The notes under the pieces: model-generated
The model's input: the letters and a program-made list of their open reading frames with translations, nothing else
Databases searched by the model: none
Told to the model about the DNA's origin: nothing
Position numbers and translations under genes: made by a program
NCBI GenBank assembly: GCA_937889645.1
Contig: CALBZE010000064.1
Span: 1 to 41,998 of the forward strand
Source: an uncultured bacterium
Lineage (GTDB): Bacteria > Gemmatimonadota > Gemmatimonadetes > Longimicrobiales > RSA9
Length of the DNA: 41,998 nucleotides
Reading direction: 5' to 3'
Shown: positions 7,635-14,943 of the stretch, piece by piece
Layout of the letters: every line of letters starts with the position of its first letter
Numbering within the stretch: position 1 is the stretch's first letter

Positions 7635-8698
7635 GGCCATCGCAGCCCGCCACCTCGCCCCGGCAGGGGCGGACCGGGGCTCGCCGCCCGATCGGGAGTC
7701 GGGTCGCGGCGTTGCCGCCCGCCGCGTTCTCGATCGTCATGGCCACGGGGATCGTCTCGATCGCGGCGAATCTCACGGGGCTCACGGCGGTTGCCTGGTT
7801 CCTCCTCGCGCTCAACATCCCGGCTTACCTGCTCATCGCCGCGCTCACGATCCTTCGGCTGGCCCGCGCGCCCGAGCGGGTCCGGGCCGATCTCCGGTCG
7901 CACGCCACGGCGCCCGGACTTTTCACGGCCGTGGCGGGGACTTGCGTCCTCGGGAGCGAGATCCTCGGCCTCACCGCACGCGCCGACGTCGCCTTGGCCC
8001 TCTGGATCCTGGGCACCCTCCTCTGGTTGATCCTGATCTACACGTTCTTCACGCTCATGACGGTGGGGCGCGAGAAACCGCGCCCGGAAGAGGCGATCAG
8101 CGGCAGTTGGATGCTCATCGTCGTGGCGACGCAGGCGGTCTCGATCCTCGGCACGCTCCTCGCGCCCACCCTCGCGGCGCCGGAGGCCGCCGTCCTCGGA
8201 TTCACCACGGCGCTCTTCCTGCTCGGCTGCATGCTCTACATCGTCCTGATCTCCTGGATCATCCACCGCTTCCTCTTCTTCCCGTTCGACCCGGAGAAGC
8301 TCACGCCCCCCTACTGGATCAACATGGGCGCGGTCGCGATCACCACCCTGGCCGGCTCGCTCCTCGTACTCCGTGCGCCAACGTGGGCATTCCTCCAGGA
8401 GATCCTCCCCTTCCTCAAGGGATTCACCCTGCTCTTCTGGGCGACGGCCACGTGGTGGATCCCGCTCCTCCTGGTGCTCGGCGCGTGGCGCCACGTCGCC
8501 CGACGGGTCCCGCTCCGGTACGACCTGAATTACTGGAGCATGGTCTTCCCGCTCGGGATGTACGCCGTTGCAACGCTTCGTCTGGGCGAGGCGCTGGGCT
8601 GGCCGCCGCTCGAGCCGCTCGCCCGCGGCGTCGGCGTCCTCGCGCTCGCCGCATGGAGCGCCACCGCGGTCGGACTTCTCGGACAGCTCAGGAGATGA
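7631..8698 (+). CDS. TDT-family transporter (TehA/Mae1-like), 10-helix
   Basis: 355 residues from GTG 7631, which overlaps the previous stop (GTGA). About ten membrane helices. The opening LPPAAFSIVMATGIVSI is the typical start of helix 1 in tellurite-resistance/dicarboxylate transporters, a family that also holds SLAC-type anion channels. At the end of a nitrate reductase-like operon, an anion role such as nitrate or nitrite passage is a fair guess, but the sequence does not show the substrate. Its stop lies eight bases from the convergent neighbour's stop, leaving no room for a separate terminator. Confidence 0.8.
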   Translation: MRPSQPATSPRQGRTGARRPIGSRVAALPPAAFSIVMATGIVSIAANLTGLTAVAWFLLALNIPAYLLIAALTILRLARAPERVRADLRSHATAPGLFTAVAGTCVLGSEILGLTARADVALALWILGTLLWLILIYTFFTLMTVGREKPRPEEAISGSWMLIVVATQAVSILGTLLAPTLAAPEAAVLGFTTALFLLGCMLYIVLISWIIHRFLFFPFDPEKLTPPYWINMGAVAITTLAGSLLVLRAPTWAFLQEILPFLKGFTLLFWATATWWIPLLLVLGAWRHVARRVPLRYDLNYWSMVFPLGMYAVATLRLGEALGWPPLEPLARGVGVLALAAWSATAVGLLGQLRR

Positions 8699-8706
8699 GC
8701 TGCGGA

Positions 8707-9606
8707 TCACGCGCCCGTCGGTGCCCCTGTCGGCTCGCGGACGATCGCAAAGGCGGCGAGCGCCTCGCGGACGGCGTCCGGGATCGGCACCGGCCGGAAG
8801 CGCTCCCGGTCGACTGCCACGAGCACGTACCGGCTCCTTGCTGCGACGTCGCCCTCCGCCACGCGCCGGGCCACGAACCCGAGCTCGAGGGAGGTCCGTC
8901 CGATCGCCGGCACGAAGGCGTGGATCTCCAGTTCCGCGTCGAGTCGGACGGGCTGATGGAAATCACATTCGACGCGCCGACGCACCAACCAGAGGCCGTG
9001 GCGGTCGGCGAGCACGGGCGTCGGGATCCCAGCCGCCCGGAACAGCTCCGTCTCGGCCAGCTCGAAGAAACGGAGATACGCGCCGTAGCAAACGATCCCG
9101 GCGGCATCCACGTCGCTCCAGCGGGCGCGCTCGGTGACGCGAAACGACGCGACCGGAATCGTCTCCCGCTGCGCCTCCACCGACCCGGCCGAGCCCCTCT
9201 CGTCCTCCTCCTTCTGGACGTGCAGCTCGAGCGCCGCCTCGATCCGATGCGCGGCCCGCAGCACCCGGTACCGGGCCTCGTCCCGTTCCCGGGATGGCTC
9301 GGCCGGGAGCGACTGGAGCGCGGCCACGGCATCTGCGAACGCGTCGATCTCCGCGGCCAGGAACGCATGCTCGAAGGACACGCCCTCGTGGCGCGTGCTC
9401 CCCGGCTCGAGCGCCTCCTCTTCCCTTCGCGCGAAGGGGAGCAGCTCGTGGCGGAGGAAAGCGACGGCGCCGCGGAGCGCGTCAGGGTCTTCCCGCAACT
9501 CGCCGTCCGGCGCGACGACGCCGAACTCGCGAAACGTCCGCAGCAATGCGCGGTGCCCGGGGCGCGCATCGACCACCGAGCGCCCCATCATCTCACGCCC
9601 GCTCAT
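8707..9606 (-). CDS. Hemerythrin-like domain fused to 4HBT hotdog thioesterase
   Basis: 299 residues. About residues 18-135 form a hemerythrin-like four-helix bundle with candidate di-iron ligands H53/E54 (LRHELLPFARREEE), H80 and E86 (FEHAFLAAEIDAF), H120, H129 and E133 (ELHVQKEE). From about 150 to 290 there is a 4-hydroxybenzoyl-CoA thioesterase-type hotdog domain, with the catalytic-loop Asp and Gly in RWSDVDAAGIVCYGAY. The first domain can bind O2 or NO or act in Fe-S repair; the second hydrolyses acyl-CoA. The start overlaps the cupin stop (ATGA), and the gene is last in a 13-gene operon. I know of no standard family with this pairing. Confidence 0.85.
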   Translation of the reverse strand: MSGREMMGRSVVDARPGHRALLRTFREFGVVAPDGELREDPDALRGAVAFLRHELLPFARREEEALEPGSTRHEGVSFEHAFLAAEIDAFADAVAALQSLPAEPSRERDEARYRVLRAAHRIEAALELHVQKEEDERGSAGSVEAQRETIPVASFRVTERARWSDVDAAGIVCYGAYLRFFELAETELFRAAGIPTPVLADRHGLWLVRRRVECDFHQPVRLDAELEIHAFVPAIGRTSLELGFVARRVAEGDVAARSRYVLVAVDRERFRPVPIPDAVREALAAFAIVREPTGAPTGA

Positions 9607-9914
9607 GACGGCCTCGGCGCGATGATGGCCAGGAACGACAGCGGTTCGCCGTCGGCCGCGATCGCGTGGAGCTCGCCCGGCGCGTAAACCGCCGAGCGCC
9701 CTGCCTCCAGCACCGCCTCCCCGTCCTCGCCCCGGAACCGTCCGCGCCCACGGACCACGTGGACCATGACGGTCGAGCGGTTCTTGTGTGGCGGGATCTC
9801 CTGCCCCGGCGCGACGTGGAATGCGACGACGCGCACGTTCGGGTCATCGTGCAGGATCGCGGTCGCGGGGCGCGCGCCGGCCGGCGCGCTCGGGCCTTCC
9901 GGCAACACCTTCAC
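9603..9914 (-). CDS. Small single-domain cupin
   Basis: 103 residues, one cupin beta-barrel. Motif 1 is weakly kept (PGQEIPPHKNRSTVMVHVVRGRG, with H43 but without the full His set), and motif 2 ends in PGELHAIAADGE with a His. The gene is coupled on both sides by four-base overlaps. In this operon it may be a metal-dependent sensor or a small quercetinase-like protein; the substrate cannot be read from the sequence. Confidence 0.8.
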   Translation of the reverse strand: MKVLPEGPSAPAGARPATAILHDDPNVRVVAFHVAPGQEIPPHKNRSTVMVHVVRGRGRFRGEDGEAVLEAGRSAVYAPGELHAIAADGEPLSFLAIIAPRPS

Positions 9915-10120
9915 GACGCCACCTCCTCCAGCACGGCACGCAGCGCGGCCAGCAGCGCGTCGGGATCGGCGCCGTCGCGGCGCGCCGCCTCCTCGATCGT
10001 CGCCGCGCCGCCGCAGCAGGAATCGATGTTGAACGCATTGAATACGGCGACGGTCTGCGGGTAGAGGCGGATCGCCTCGTTCACCGTCATCGTCGCCGGG
10101 ATCCTCTCTTCCGGTGTCAT
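9911..10120 (-). CDS. Stand-alone DUF542 (RIC/ScdA N-terminal) domain protein
   Basis: 69 residues matching only the N-terminal domain of the di-iron Fe-S repair protein RIC (YtfE/ScdA), with the signature FNAFNIDSCCGG holding the conserved Cys pair. The hemerythrin half of RIC is absent here and is found two genes downstream in the thioesterase fusion. The start ATG overlaps the stop of the upstream membrane protein gene. It is likely part of the response to nitrosative damage. Confidence 0.85.
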   Translation of the reverse strand: MTPEERIPATMTVNEAIRLYPQTVAVFNAFNIDSCCGGAATIEEAARRDGADPDALLAALRAVLEEVAS

Positions 10121-10581
10121 GATCTGCCCCCGGTCACGGCGGATTGGATCGGTGCACGCCCGTGCCCGGCCTGGCCGGGGAGGCGCGGCGCCGCGTCCAG
10201 CGTCCGCCAGAGGTTGTAGATGAAGAGCGCGGCCGATGCCGCGCTCGTCGCCGCCCCCGTGTGGATGAGCGGCGTTCCGATGCCGCTGCCGAACCCTCGT
10301 ACGATCCATCCGGCGACGAGGAGCGCCAGACCGGCGTTGGCGACCCAGACGTGGGTAAGCGCCAGCCGTCGACTGTGCAGCGGCGCGCCCGTGAATCGCG
10401 GGATCGCATGGTATGCGACCCCGAAGATCATCATGCTGACGAAGCCGAGCAGGTTCGCGTGAACGTGCGCCGGGCGGATGACGATGAGCGGCGGATGGAC
10501 GGCCATGCCCACCCCCATCAGCACGCCCGCGCCGAACCACGCGAGGCTCGCGCGAATGAACCGTCGAACGTATGCGTCCAC
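10117..10581 (-). CDS. Small four-helix heme-copper-subunit-I-like membrane protein (copy 1)
   Basis: 154 residues from GTG 10581, which has a strong GGAGGGG site and lies one base after the regulator's stop. Longer upstream starts would run into the regulator gene. Four hydrophobic helices. The second carries IRPAHVHANLLGFVSMMIFG, whose H-x-H recalls helix X of heme-copper reductases; a second His (VAYHAIPRF) and another (LIHTG) follow. It is a diverged relative of the protein at 11877-12332. It probably binds heme, and might act as an NO sensor or scavenger; this is inference. Confidence 0.75.
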   Translation of the reverse strand: MDAYVRRFIRASLAWFGAGVLMGVGMAVHPPLIVIRPAHVHANLLGFVSMMIFGVAYHAIPRFTGAPLHSRRLALTHVWVANAGLALLVAGWIVRGFGSGIGTPLIHTGAATSAASAALFIYNLWRTLDAAPRLPGQAGHGRAPIQSAVTGGRS

Positions 10582-10582
10582 G

Positions 10583-11317
10583 TTACCCCCTCCGGCCACG
10601 GCCGTCGCCCGCAGTGCGACCGCCCCGTGCGACGCCGCGTGCGGCCGCGTCCAACGCTGCCGCATCCAGGATCCGGATGCGAGCGCCCTCCTGCTCGATG
10701 ATACCCTCGTTGCGGAGCCGGGCGAGCGCGCGGGCGACGCCTTCCCGCGTCGTCGCGAGCCCGCGCGCCATCTCCTCCTGCGTCTGCGCGACGATGAAGG
10801 TGCCGCCGTCGCGGAAGACGCCCGCCGTCTCGGCGGCCTCGACGATCGTCGCCGCGACCCGCGCCGGGACGTCCAGCAGCGTGACCTTCTCGACCAGCCC
10901 GACCATCCGCCGCAGGCGACGCCCCAGGTCGTGGATCACCGCGTCGGCGATCTCGGGGTTTCCGCGGTAGAGTGCCTGGAACGCCTCGCGCGGGAGGAAC
11001 AGGATCCGGCCGTCCTCCAGCGCCCGCGCCGACGCGGGGTACGGTCCGCCGTCGAAGAGCGGCACCTCGGCCAGCGGGCGCCCCGGCCCTTCGACGTGCA
11101 GCACCTGCTCGCGCCCGTCCGGGCTCGAGCGGTACACCTGCACCTTCCCCTCGACCACGACGTAGAGCCCGTGGCACGGCTCGCCCTTGCGGAAGAGCAG
11201 CTCGTTGCGACGCACCGTTCGGAGGATGGTCCGCTCCGCGACCGCGCCGATCGCGGCGTCGCTCAGTCCCGCGAAGAGCGGGAGCCGCCTCAGCACTTCG
11301 ACCACGTCCTGGCGCAC
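10583..11317 (-). CDS. Crp/Fnr-family regulator with CRP-type recognition helix
   Basis: 244 residues: cyclic-nucleotide-binding-like beta roll (about 12-120), long dimer helix (about 121-150) and winged HTH (about 150-220). In the recognition helix R191-E192-G193-V194-A195-R196 lines up with CRP R180-E181-x3-R185, the residues that read TGTGA; FNR/DNR lack the first Arg. There is no N-terminal Cys cluster (only C48), so it is not an FNR-type [4Fe-4S] sensor. It is encoded inside the operon whose promoter carries a perfect TGTGA-N6-TCACA site, so autoregulation and control of nos are likely. GTG start after GAGGTTGAG. The effector is unknown; NO through heme is a guess. Confidence 0.88.
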   Translation of the reverse strand: MRQDVVEVLRRLPLFAGLSDAAIGAVAERTILRTVRRNELLFRKGEPCHGLYVVVEGKVQVYRSSPDGREQVLHVEGPGRPLAEVPLFDGGPYPASARALEDGRILFLPREAFQALYRGNPEIADAVIHDLGRRLRRMVGLVEKVTLLDVPARVAATIVEAAETAGVFRDGGTFIVAQTQEEMARGLATTREGVARALARLRNEGIIEQEGARIRILDAAALDAAARGVARGGRTAGDGRGRRG

Positions 11318-11318
11318 C

Positions 11319-11813
11319 TCAACCTCCGCGAGCGAGCCGGACGGCGGCGATCACGAGGATCAGCCCCACGATCGCGTTGATCCGGGCGAGCCACGCGGCG
11401 CGGGTGCGCAGCCGGATCGCCTCGGGGCTCCCCGGCACCGCGACCGACGCGCGCGGGCCCAACCAGAAATCGTGCAGCGCGCTCACGACCACCATTACCG
11501 TCACCGCCGCGAGCTTCCATCCGAGCGCGTGGCCGTAGCGCGTCGCCCAGAACGCGGCGTCGCCGAGGACTCGCCACGACAGCACGCCCCGGAAGTGCAG
11601 GTTCAGCACGCCGGTGACCAGCAGCACGGCGATGGTGATCCAGCCGACGTGGCGGAACTGCCGCCCGATCGCCTCGAAGATCTGCGCGCGCAGCCCCGCC
11701 GGCTCGATCTTGCGCAGCACCGGCGCGCCCACCGCGGCGAGGAAGAACATCCCCCCCAGCCAGAGGAGGGCGGCCAGCACGTGCACCGTCACGTTCAGGT
11801 AATAGAGCGACAT
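11319..11813 (-). CDS. CopD-like four-helix membrane protein
   Basis: 164 residues with four helices and the N-terminal pattern NVTVHVLAALLWLGGMFF, typical of CopD/DUF4149-type proteins in which the helix-1 His is conserved. Further His are in RHVGW, GHALGW and LHDFWLG. The start has GGAGGAG. One base separates its stop from the regulator's region. CopD relatives are tied to copper import or heme binding, so copper supply to NosZ or the heme-copper reductase is plausible. Confidence 0.7.
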   Translation of the reverse strand: MSLYYLNVTVHVLAALLWLGGMFFLAAVGAPVLRKIEPAGLRAQIFEAIGRQFRHVGWITIAVLLVTGVLNLHFRGVLSWRVLGDAAFWATRYGHALGWKLAAVTVMVVVSALHDFWLGPRASVAVPGSPEAIRLRTRAAWLARINAIVGLILVIAAVRLARGG

Positions 11814-11876
11814 CGCTCCTCCATCAGCGTTCGTCGGAATTCCCGCTGGCGACGCGGCGCGGCGACGTCACGGCGC

Positions 11877-12332
11877 TCAGAACCTCTCCCCCTTCGCCTC
11901 GCGAAGGTGGCTCCCGACCGGCCGGATCCGCGACCACATCGTCCAGAAGTAGAGCGCGAGCCCGGCGATCTGCCCCAGGCCGCCAACGACCACGACCCAG
12001 GCGAGTGCGCGCGCATTGCTCCACGCTCGTGCGCCCTCCGCCAGGAACCGCGCCGCGGTCGCCACGACGAGGATCCAATATGCCGCCTCGACGCGGCCGG
12101 GACGATACCGCGGGTCTCCCTTCTCGGCGCGCGGGAAGAGCCAGAGCGCGACGCCCAGGATCAGAAACATCACGAAGCCCACGAGCACCGCGTGCACGTG
12201 GGCGGAAACGAGGTGCGGGTGCGGCCACGCGCCGAACAGCTCCCGGCGGATCAGCATGTAGCCGCCCACCGCGAGGCCGGCGAACAGGAACACGATCCCC
12301 GTCTTGATGAACCTGCGAACCAGCGTGTACAC
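11877..12332 (-). CDS. Small four-helix heme-copper-subunit-I-like membrane protein (copy 2)
   Basis: 151 residues from GTG 12332, preceded by GGGAGGTGC. Four helices. The second has PHPHLVSAHVHAVLVGFVMF, the same H-V-H-A placement as the protein encoded at 10117-10581, and both begin with a similar VRRFIK/IRA leader. The two are diverged paralogues flanking the regulator and CopD genes. Probable heme protein; function unknown. Confidence 0.75.
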   Translation of the reverse strand: MYTLVRRFIKTGIVFLFAGLAVGGYMLIRRELFGAWPHPHLVSAHVHAVLVGFVMFLILGVALWLFPRAEKGDPRYRPGRVEAAYWILVVATAARFLAEGARAWSNARALAWVVVVGGLGQIAGLALYFWTMWSRIRPVGSHLREAKGERF

Positions 12333-12353
12333 CGCACCTCCCAGTTCTCCCGG

Positions 12354-12626
12354 TCAACCCGCGCCGTCCGACTCCGTCGACGATGGCGCGAGCTTCCGCA
12401 CCTCGACGCGCCAGTCCACCGGACCGCGCAGCAGGTAATCGAAGCGGAACGCTTCGCCGCCATGCGTCGCCATGAGAGTGTAATACATGCATTCCGGGTC
12501 GTGGTCCACCGTCAGGTCGAGGACCTGCCCCGGCTCGAGCGCCTCGTAGGCGCCCATGATCGTCTCGAAACGGTCCTTGGGCGGCACCGGCCGCACGTCG
12601 AGGACCACGCGCTTCTCGTCGCTCAT
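12354..12626 (-). CDS. DUF2249 domain protein
   Basis: 90 residues: a single DUF2249 domain, recognised by LDVRPVPPKDRFETIM, the PGQVLDLTVDHDPECMYY core and a final VDWRVEVRKL strand. The start overlaps the stop of the TIM-barrel gene (ATGA). DUF2249 belongs to the TusA-like small alpha/beta fold and is common near denitrification genes; its biochemistry is not established. This copy keeps DHDPE and a Cys (C46). Confidence 0.85.
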   Translation of the reverse strand: MSDEKRVVLDVRPVPPKDRFETIMGAYEALEPGQVLDLTVDHDPECMYYTLMATHGGEAFRFDYLLRGPVDWRVEVRKLAPSSTESDGAG

Positions 12627-13411
12627 CCCTTCTCCACTTCGCTCTCGAGGACCACCATGTCCGATCCGGCCTTGCTCCCGCACCCCCAGCCACCTCTGCG
12701 GCCGAGCCACGCCCCCCAGGCGTACCTGTAGCGGCGATCGCTCGGCGCGAGCGCGAGCGCGCCGGAGTAGCCCGAGAGGGCGAGGGCGCTCATGAGGCGG
12801 CCGACGCCGATCCCCTCCTGCCCGATCGCCTCGGGGCCGCCGCCGTACAACCGGATGTGGCGGATCCGGTCGTCGGCCGCGGCGAGCACGGCACCAGGCA
12901 CCTTGAGTCCGGGGTCGTCGGGCGCGACGTCCCAGGCGAGCCCCACCGTCCCCGGCGGGGCCGCCTCGGCCAGGAGCCGTAGACGCTCGATCTCCGCCGC
13001 GTCCCCCCGGCAGGCCAGGAGCAGCGTGGCGCCGGTCTCGGCGAAGCGCGGCGCCGCGGCCCGGATGATCGAGGCGACGTCGCCGTCGGAGCCCTCGGCC
13101 TTGCCGTCGAACACCGTTGCCTCCGCGTCGATCCGCACGACCACGGGCGCGCCGAGCGCGACGGCGAGGCGTGGGGTGCCCGGGTCCGCGACGGCGGCGA
13201 GGTCGTCGAGCCGCAGCGCGGCGATCCCGATCCCCGCGTTCGTCGCCCGCACCGCGGCCGACAGTGCCGCGGCCGGCCCGGCCGACGGCGACACCCCGTG
13301 CGCGTGCCCGACCTCCAGCTCGACGGCGGCGAATCCTCGCCGCGCGCACGCGGCGAGGAGTTCGTCGAAGGTCGCGTCGGGTGCGGCCGCCGAGCTCAGT
13401 GCGAGCCGCAT
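12623..13411 (-). CDS. TIM-barrel protein of the sugar-phosphate isomerase/epimerase superfamily
   Basis: 262 residues. The alpha/beta-barrel rhythm of AP_endonuc_2-type xylose-isomerase-like barrels is clear: LLAACARRGFAAVELEVG near the N-terminus, a metal-site-like Asp in GLAWDVAPDDPGLKVPG, then DDRIRHIRLYGGG and a GVGRLMSALALSGYSGALAL C-terminal strand. Start ATG 13411 overlaps the previous stop by one base; the upstream extension was rejected because it lies inside the neighbour. Two DUF2249 genes flank it directly, an unusual home for this enzyme class. Substrate unknown. Confidence 0.75.
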   Translation of the reverse strand: MRLALSSAAAPDATFDELLAACARRGFAAVELEVGHAHGVSPSAGPAAALSAAVRATNAGIGIAALRLDDLAAVADPGTPRLAVALGAPVVVRIDAEATVFDGKAEGSDGDVASIIRAAAPRFAETGATLLLACRGDAAEIERLRLLAEAAPPGTVGLAWDVAPDDPGLKVPGAVLAAADDRIRHIRLYGGGPEAIGQEGIGVGRLMSALALSGYSGALALAPSDRRYRYAWGAWLGRRGGWGCGSKAGSDMVVLESEVEKG

Positions 13412-13653
13412 TACGCCCCCTGCCGGGAGATCCGCACCCGCCAAACGGTCGGGCCCTGCTCCAGGTACTCCCAGCCGAACTGCCCCGGGTACTGGAACTC
13501 GAACTGGAAGCGCAGCGGCTTCGGATCGTGGTCGTTCACCAGCACGAACGACTCCCCCGGCGCCAGCGCGAGGAACGTCTGGAAGATCGTCGGATGCTTC
13601 TCCCGCGGCGGGATCACCCGCACGTCGAGCTCACGCGTCGTGTTCTCGGACAC
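13411..13653 (-). CDS. DUF2249 domain protein
   Basis: 80 residues from GTG 13653, with a strong GGAGGAG site. A single DUF2249 domain with LDVRVIPPREKHPTIF, LVNDHDPKPLRFQFEF and the end FGWEYLEQGPTVWRVRI. The NDHDPKPL motif is the family's conserved loop. It opens the second block of the operon after a 52-base gap that contains a small hairpin. Confidence 0.85.
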   Translation of the reverse strand: MSENTTRELDVRVIPPREKHPTIFQTFLALAPGESFVLVNDHDPKPLRFQFEFQYPGQFGWEYLEQGPTVWRVRISRQGA

Positions 13654-13685
13654 GTTCTCCTCCTGATTCTGAGTTGTCGGTCGTT

Positions 13686-13703
13686 CCGGGGCATGCGCCC
13701 CGG
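13686..13703 (-). terminator. Hairpin inside the operon
   Basis: CCGGGGC-ATGC-GCCCCGG, a perfect 7-bp stem between the DUF1858/DUF2249 gene and the next DUF2249 gene, without a T-tract. It may be an RNA-stability or partial-termination element. Confidence 0.35.
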
Positions 13704-13705
13704 GC

Positions 13706-14650
13706 TCACCCATCCACCCTCCGGCGGATGAAGACCCGGACGACGCCGGGCGTCTCCTCGCGCACCTCGGCTGCGTAGCCGCGCGCCTCGAGGAGCGGGA
13801 GCAGCAACTGCGGCACGCGGGAGTTGATCTGCACGAGCGTCGCATGCGGCGGCAGCCGCTCGATCGTCTCCAGCGTTCGCATCATCGGCTCGGGCGGCTC
13901 GAGGCCGCGGACGTCCAGGACGACGACGTCGTCGCTCCCCGCGTCCGCGGGCTCCGCCTCCGCGGGGGCGCCGCCGGGTGCCGCCCCGGCGCTCGCCCCC
14001 TCGGCCTCGGCCGGGTAGAACCAGACTCGCCAGTCGTCCTCGGCGAACCGCTCGGTCCAGTGGGCGAAGCCCTGCTTGGACATCACCGCGTAGAGCGGCA
14101 CCGGCTCGAAGATCGCCCGCAGCCGGAGCACGCCGCCCGCGGGGACCGACCGCCGCGTCGCCATGATCTTGCTGAACGGCTCCCGCCCCTGACGGAGGTC
14201 GTCGCGCACGTCGAGGTCGACGATCAGGTCTTCGGGGATGCGGGCCAGCGCCGGGGGCGGCCCGGCGGGCGCGGTGTGCGCGTCGGCCGCGCTCGCTGCC
14301 GTCGCCGGGCTCGCTTCGGACGCCCCCGGCTTCGCGGACGCCGCTGCATCCGACGCCGACGCCCCCGCGGCTCCAGCGTCGCCTCCGCCCCCCTCCCCCG
14401 CCCCCACCGCCGCGTTCAGCCGGGCGACCAATTCGTTCGGATCCACCCCCGCCATCCGCGCCGCCTGCTCGACGGTCACCAGCCGGGACATCACCTTCCG
14501 CATCGCAGGGTTGCGCAGCCGCTCGAACGCCGGCGAGAGCGACGTGAAAACGTCGATCAGCCGCTCGTCCCGCGCGATCACCGACGACACGCGGTCCCCG
14601 GCGCTGATCGGGCCGCCGTGCCCGCCCCGGCTCGTGCCGGGTCCGTTCAT
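13706..14650 (-). CDS. DUF1858 plus tandem DUF2249 protein
   Basis: 314 residues. About 15-80 is a DUF1858 domain (RDERLIDVFTSLSPAFERLR, then a MSRLVTVEQAARMAGVDPN helix pair), related to the RIC N-terminal family. About 80-135 is a low-complexity Ala/Gly/Ser/Pro linker. Two DUF2249 domains follow, at about 143-225 (LIVDLDVRDDLRQGREPFSK) and 240-312 (VVVLDVRGLEPPEPMMRTLE). Start ATG 14650 overlaps the stop of the DUF59 gene (ATGA). The fusion ties the domains encoded separately downstream into one protein and suggests that they interact. Confidence 0.82.
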   Translation of the reverse strand: MNGPGTSRGGHGGPISAGDRVSSVIARDERLIDVFTSLSPAFERLRNPAMRKVMSRLVTVEQAARMAGVDPNELVARLNAAVGAGEGGGGDAGAAGASASDAAASAKPGASEASPATAASAADAHTAPAGPPPALARIPEDLIVDLDVRDDLRQGREPFSKIMATRRSVPAGGVLRLRAIFEPVPLYAVMSKQGFAHWTERFAEDDWRVWFYPAEAEGASAGAAPGGAPAEAEPADAGSDDVVVLDVRGLEPPEPMMRTLETIERLPPHATLVQINSRVPQLLLPLLEARGYAAEVREETPGVVRVFIRRRVDG

Positions 14651-14943
14651 CTCCGCTCCCATGCGCCCTCCTCGATCATCCCCAGGTGCCAGCGCGGCTC
14701 CCAGACCAGGTTCGGGCGGATCTCCTCGATGCCGGGTAGCGCGCCCAGCACCGCGAGGATCCCGTTCGTGATGTGCCGCTCCATCGGACACCCCGGCGTC
14801 GTCAGCGTGTACGTGATCTCGACCACGCCGTCCTCGAGCCTGAGGTCGTAGACCAGGCCGAGCGTGACGATGTCCAGCCCGATCTCCGGGTCGATCACCC
14901 CGCGGAGCGCCTCCCACGCCGCGTCGAGTCTCTCCTCGCTCAT
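14647..14943 (-). CDS. DUF59/MIP18-family Fe-S cluster assembly factor
   Basis: 98 residues covering a whole DUF59 domain: DAAWEALRGVIDPEIGLDIV, LGLVYDLRLEDG and the hallmark TLTTPGCPMERHI with the conserved Cys. Related proteins (SufT, PaaD) help mature Fe-S enzymes. A C-terminal EPRWHLGMI follows. It is four-base coupled to genes on both sides. In this setting it likely repairs or loads clusters damaged by NO. Confidence 0.88.
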   Translation of the reverse strand: MSEERLDAAWEALRGVIDPEIGLDIVTLGLVYDLRLEDGVVEITYTLTTPGCPMERHITNGILAVLGALPGIEEIRPNLVWEPRWHLGMIEEGAWERR

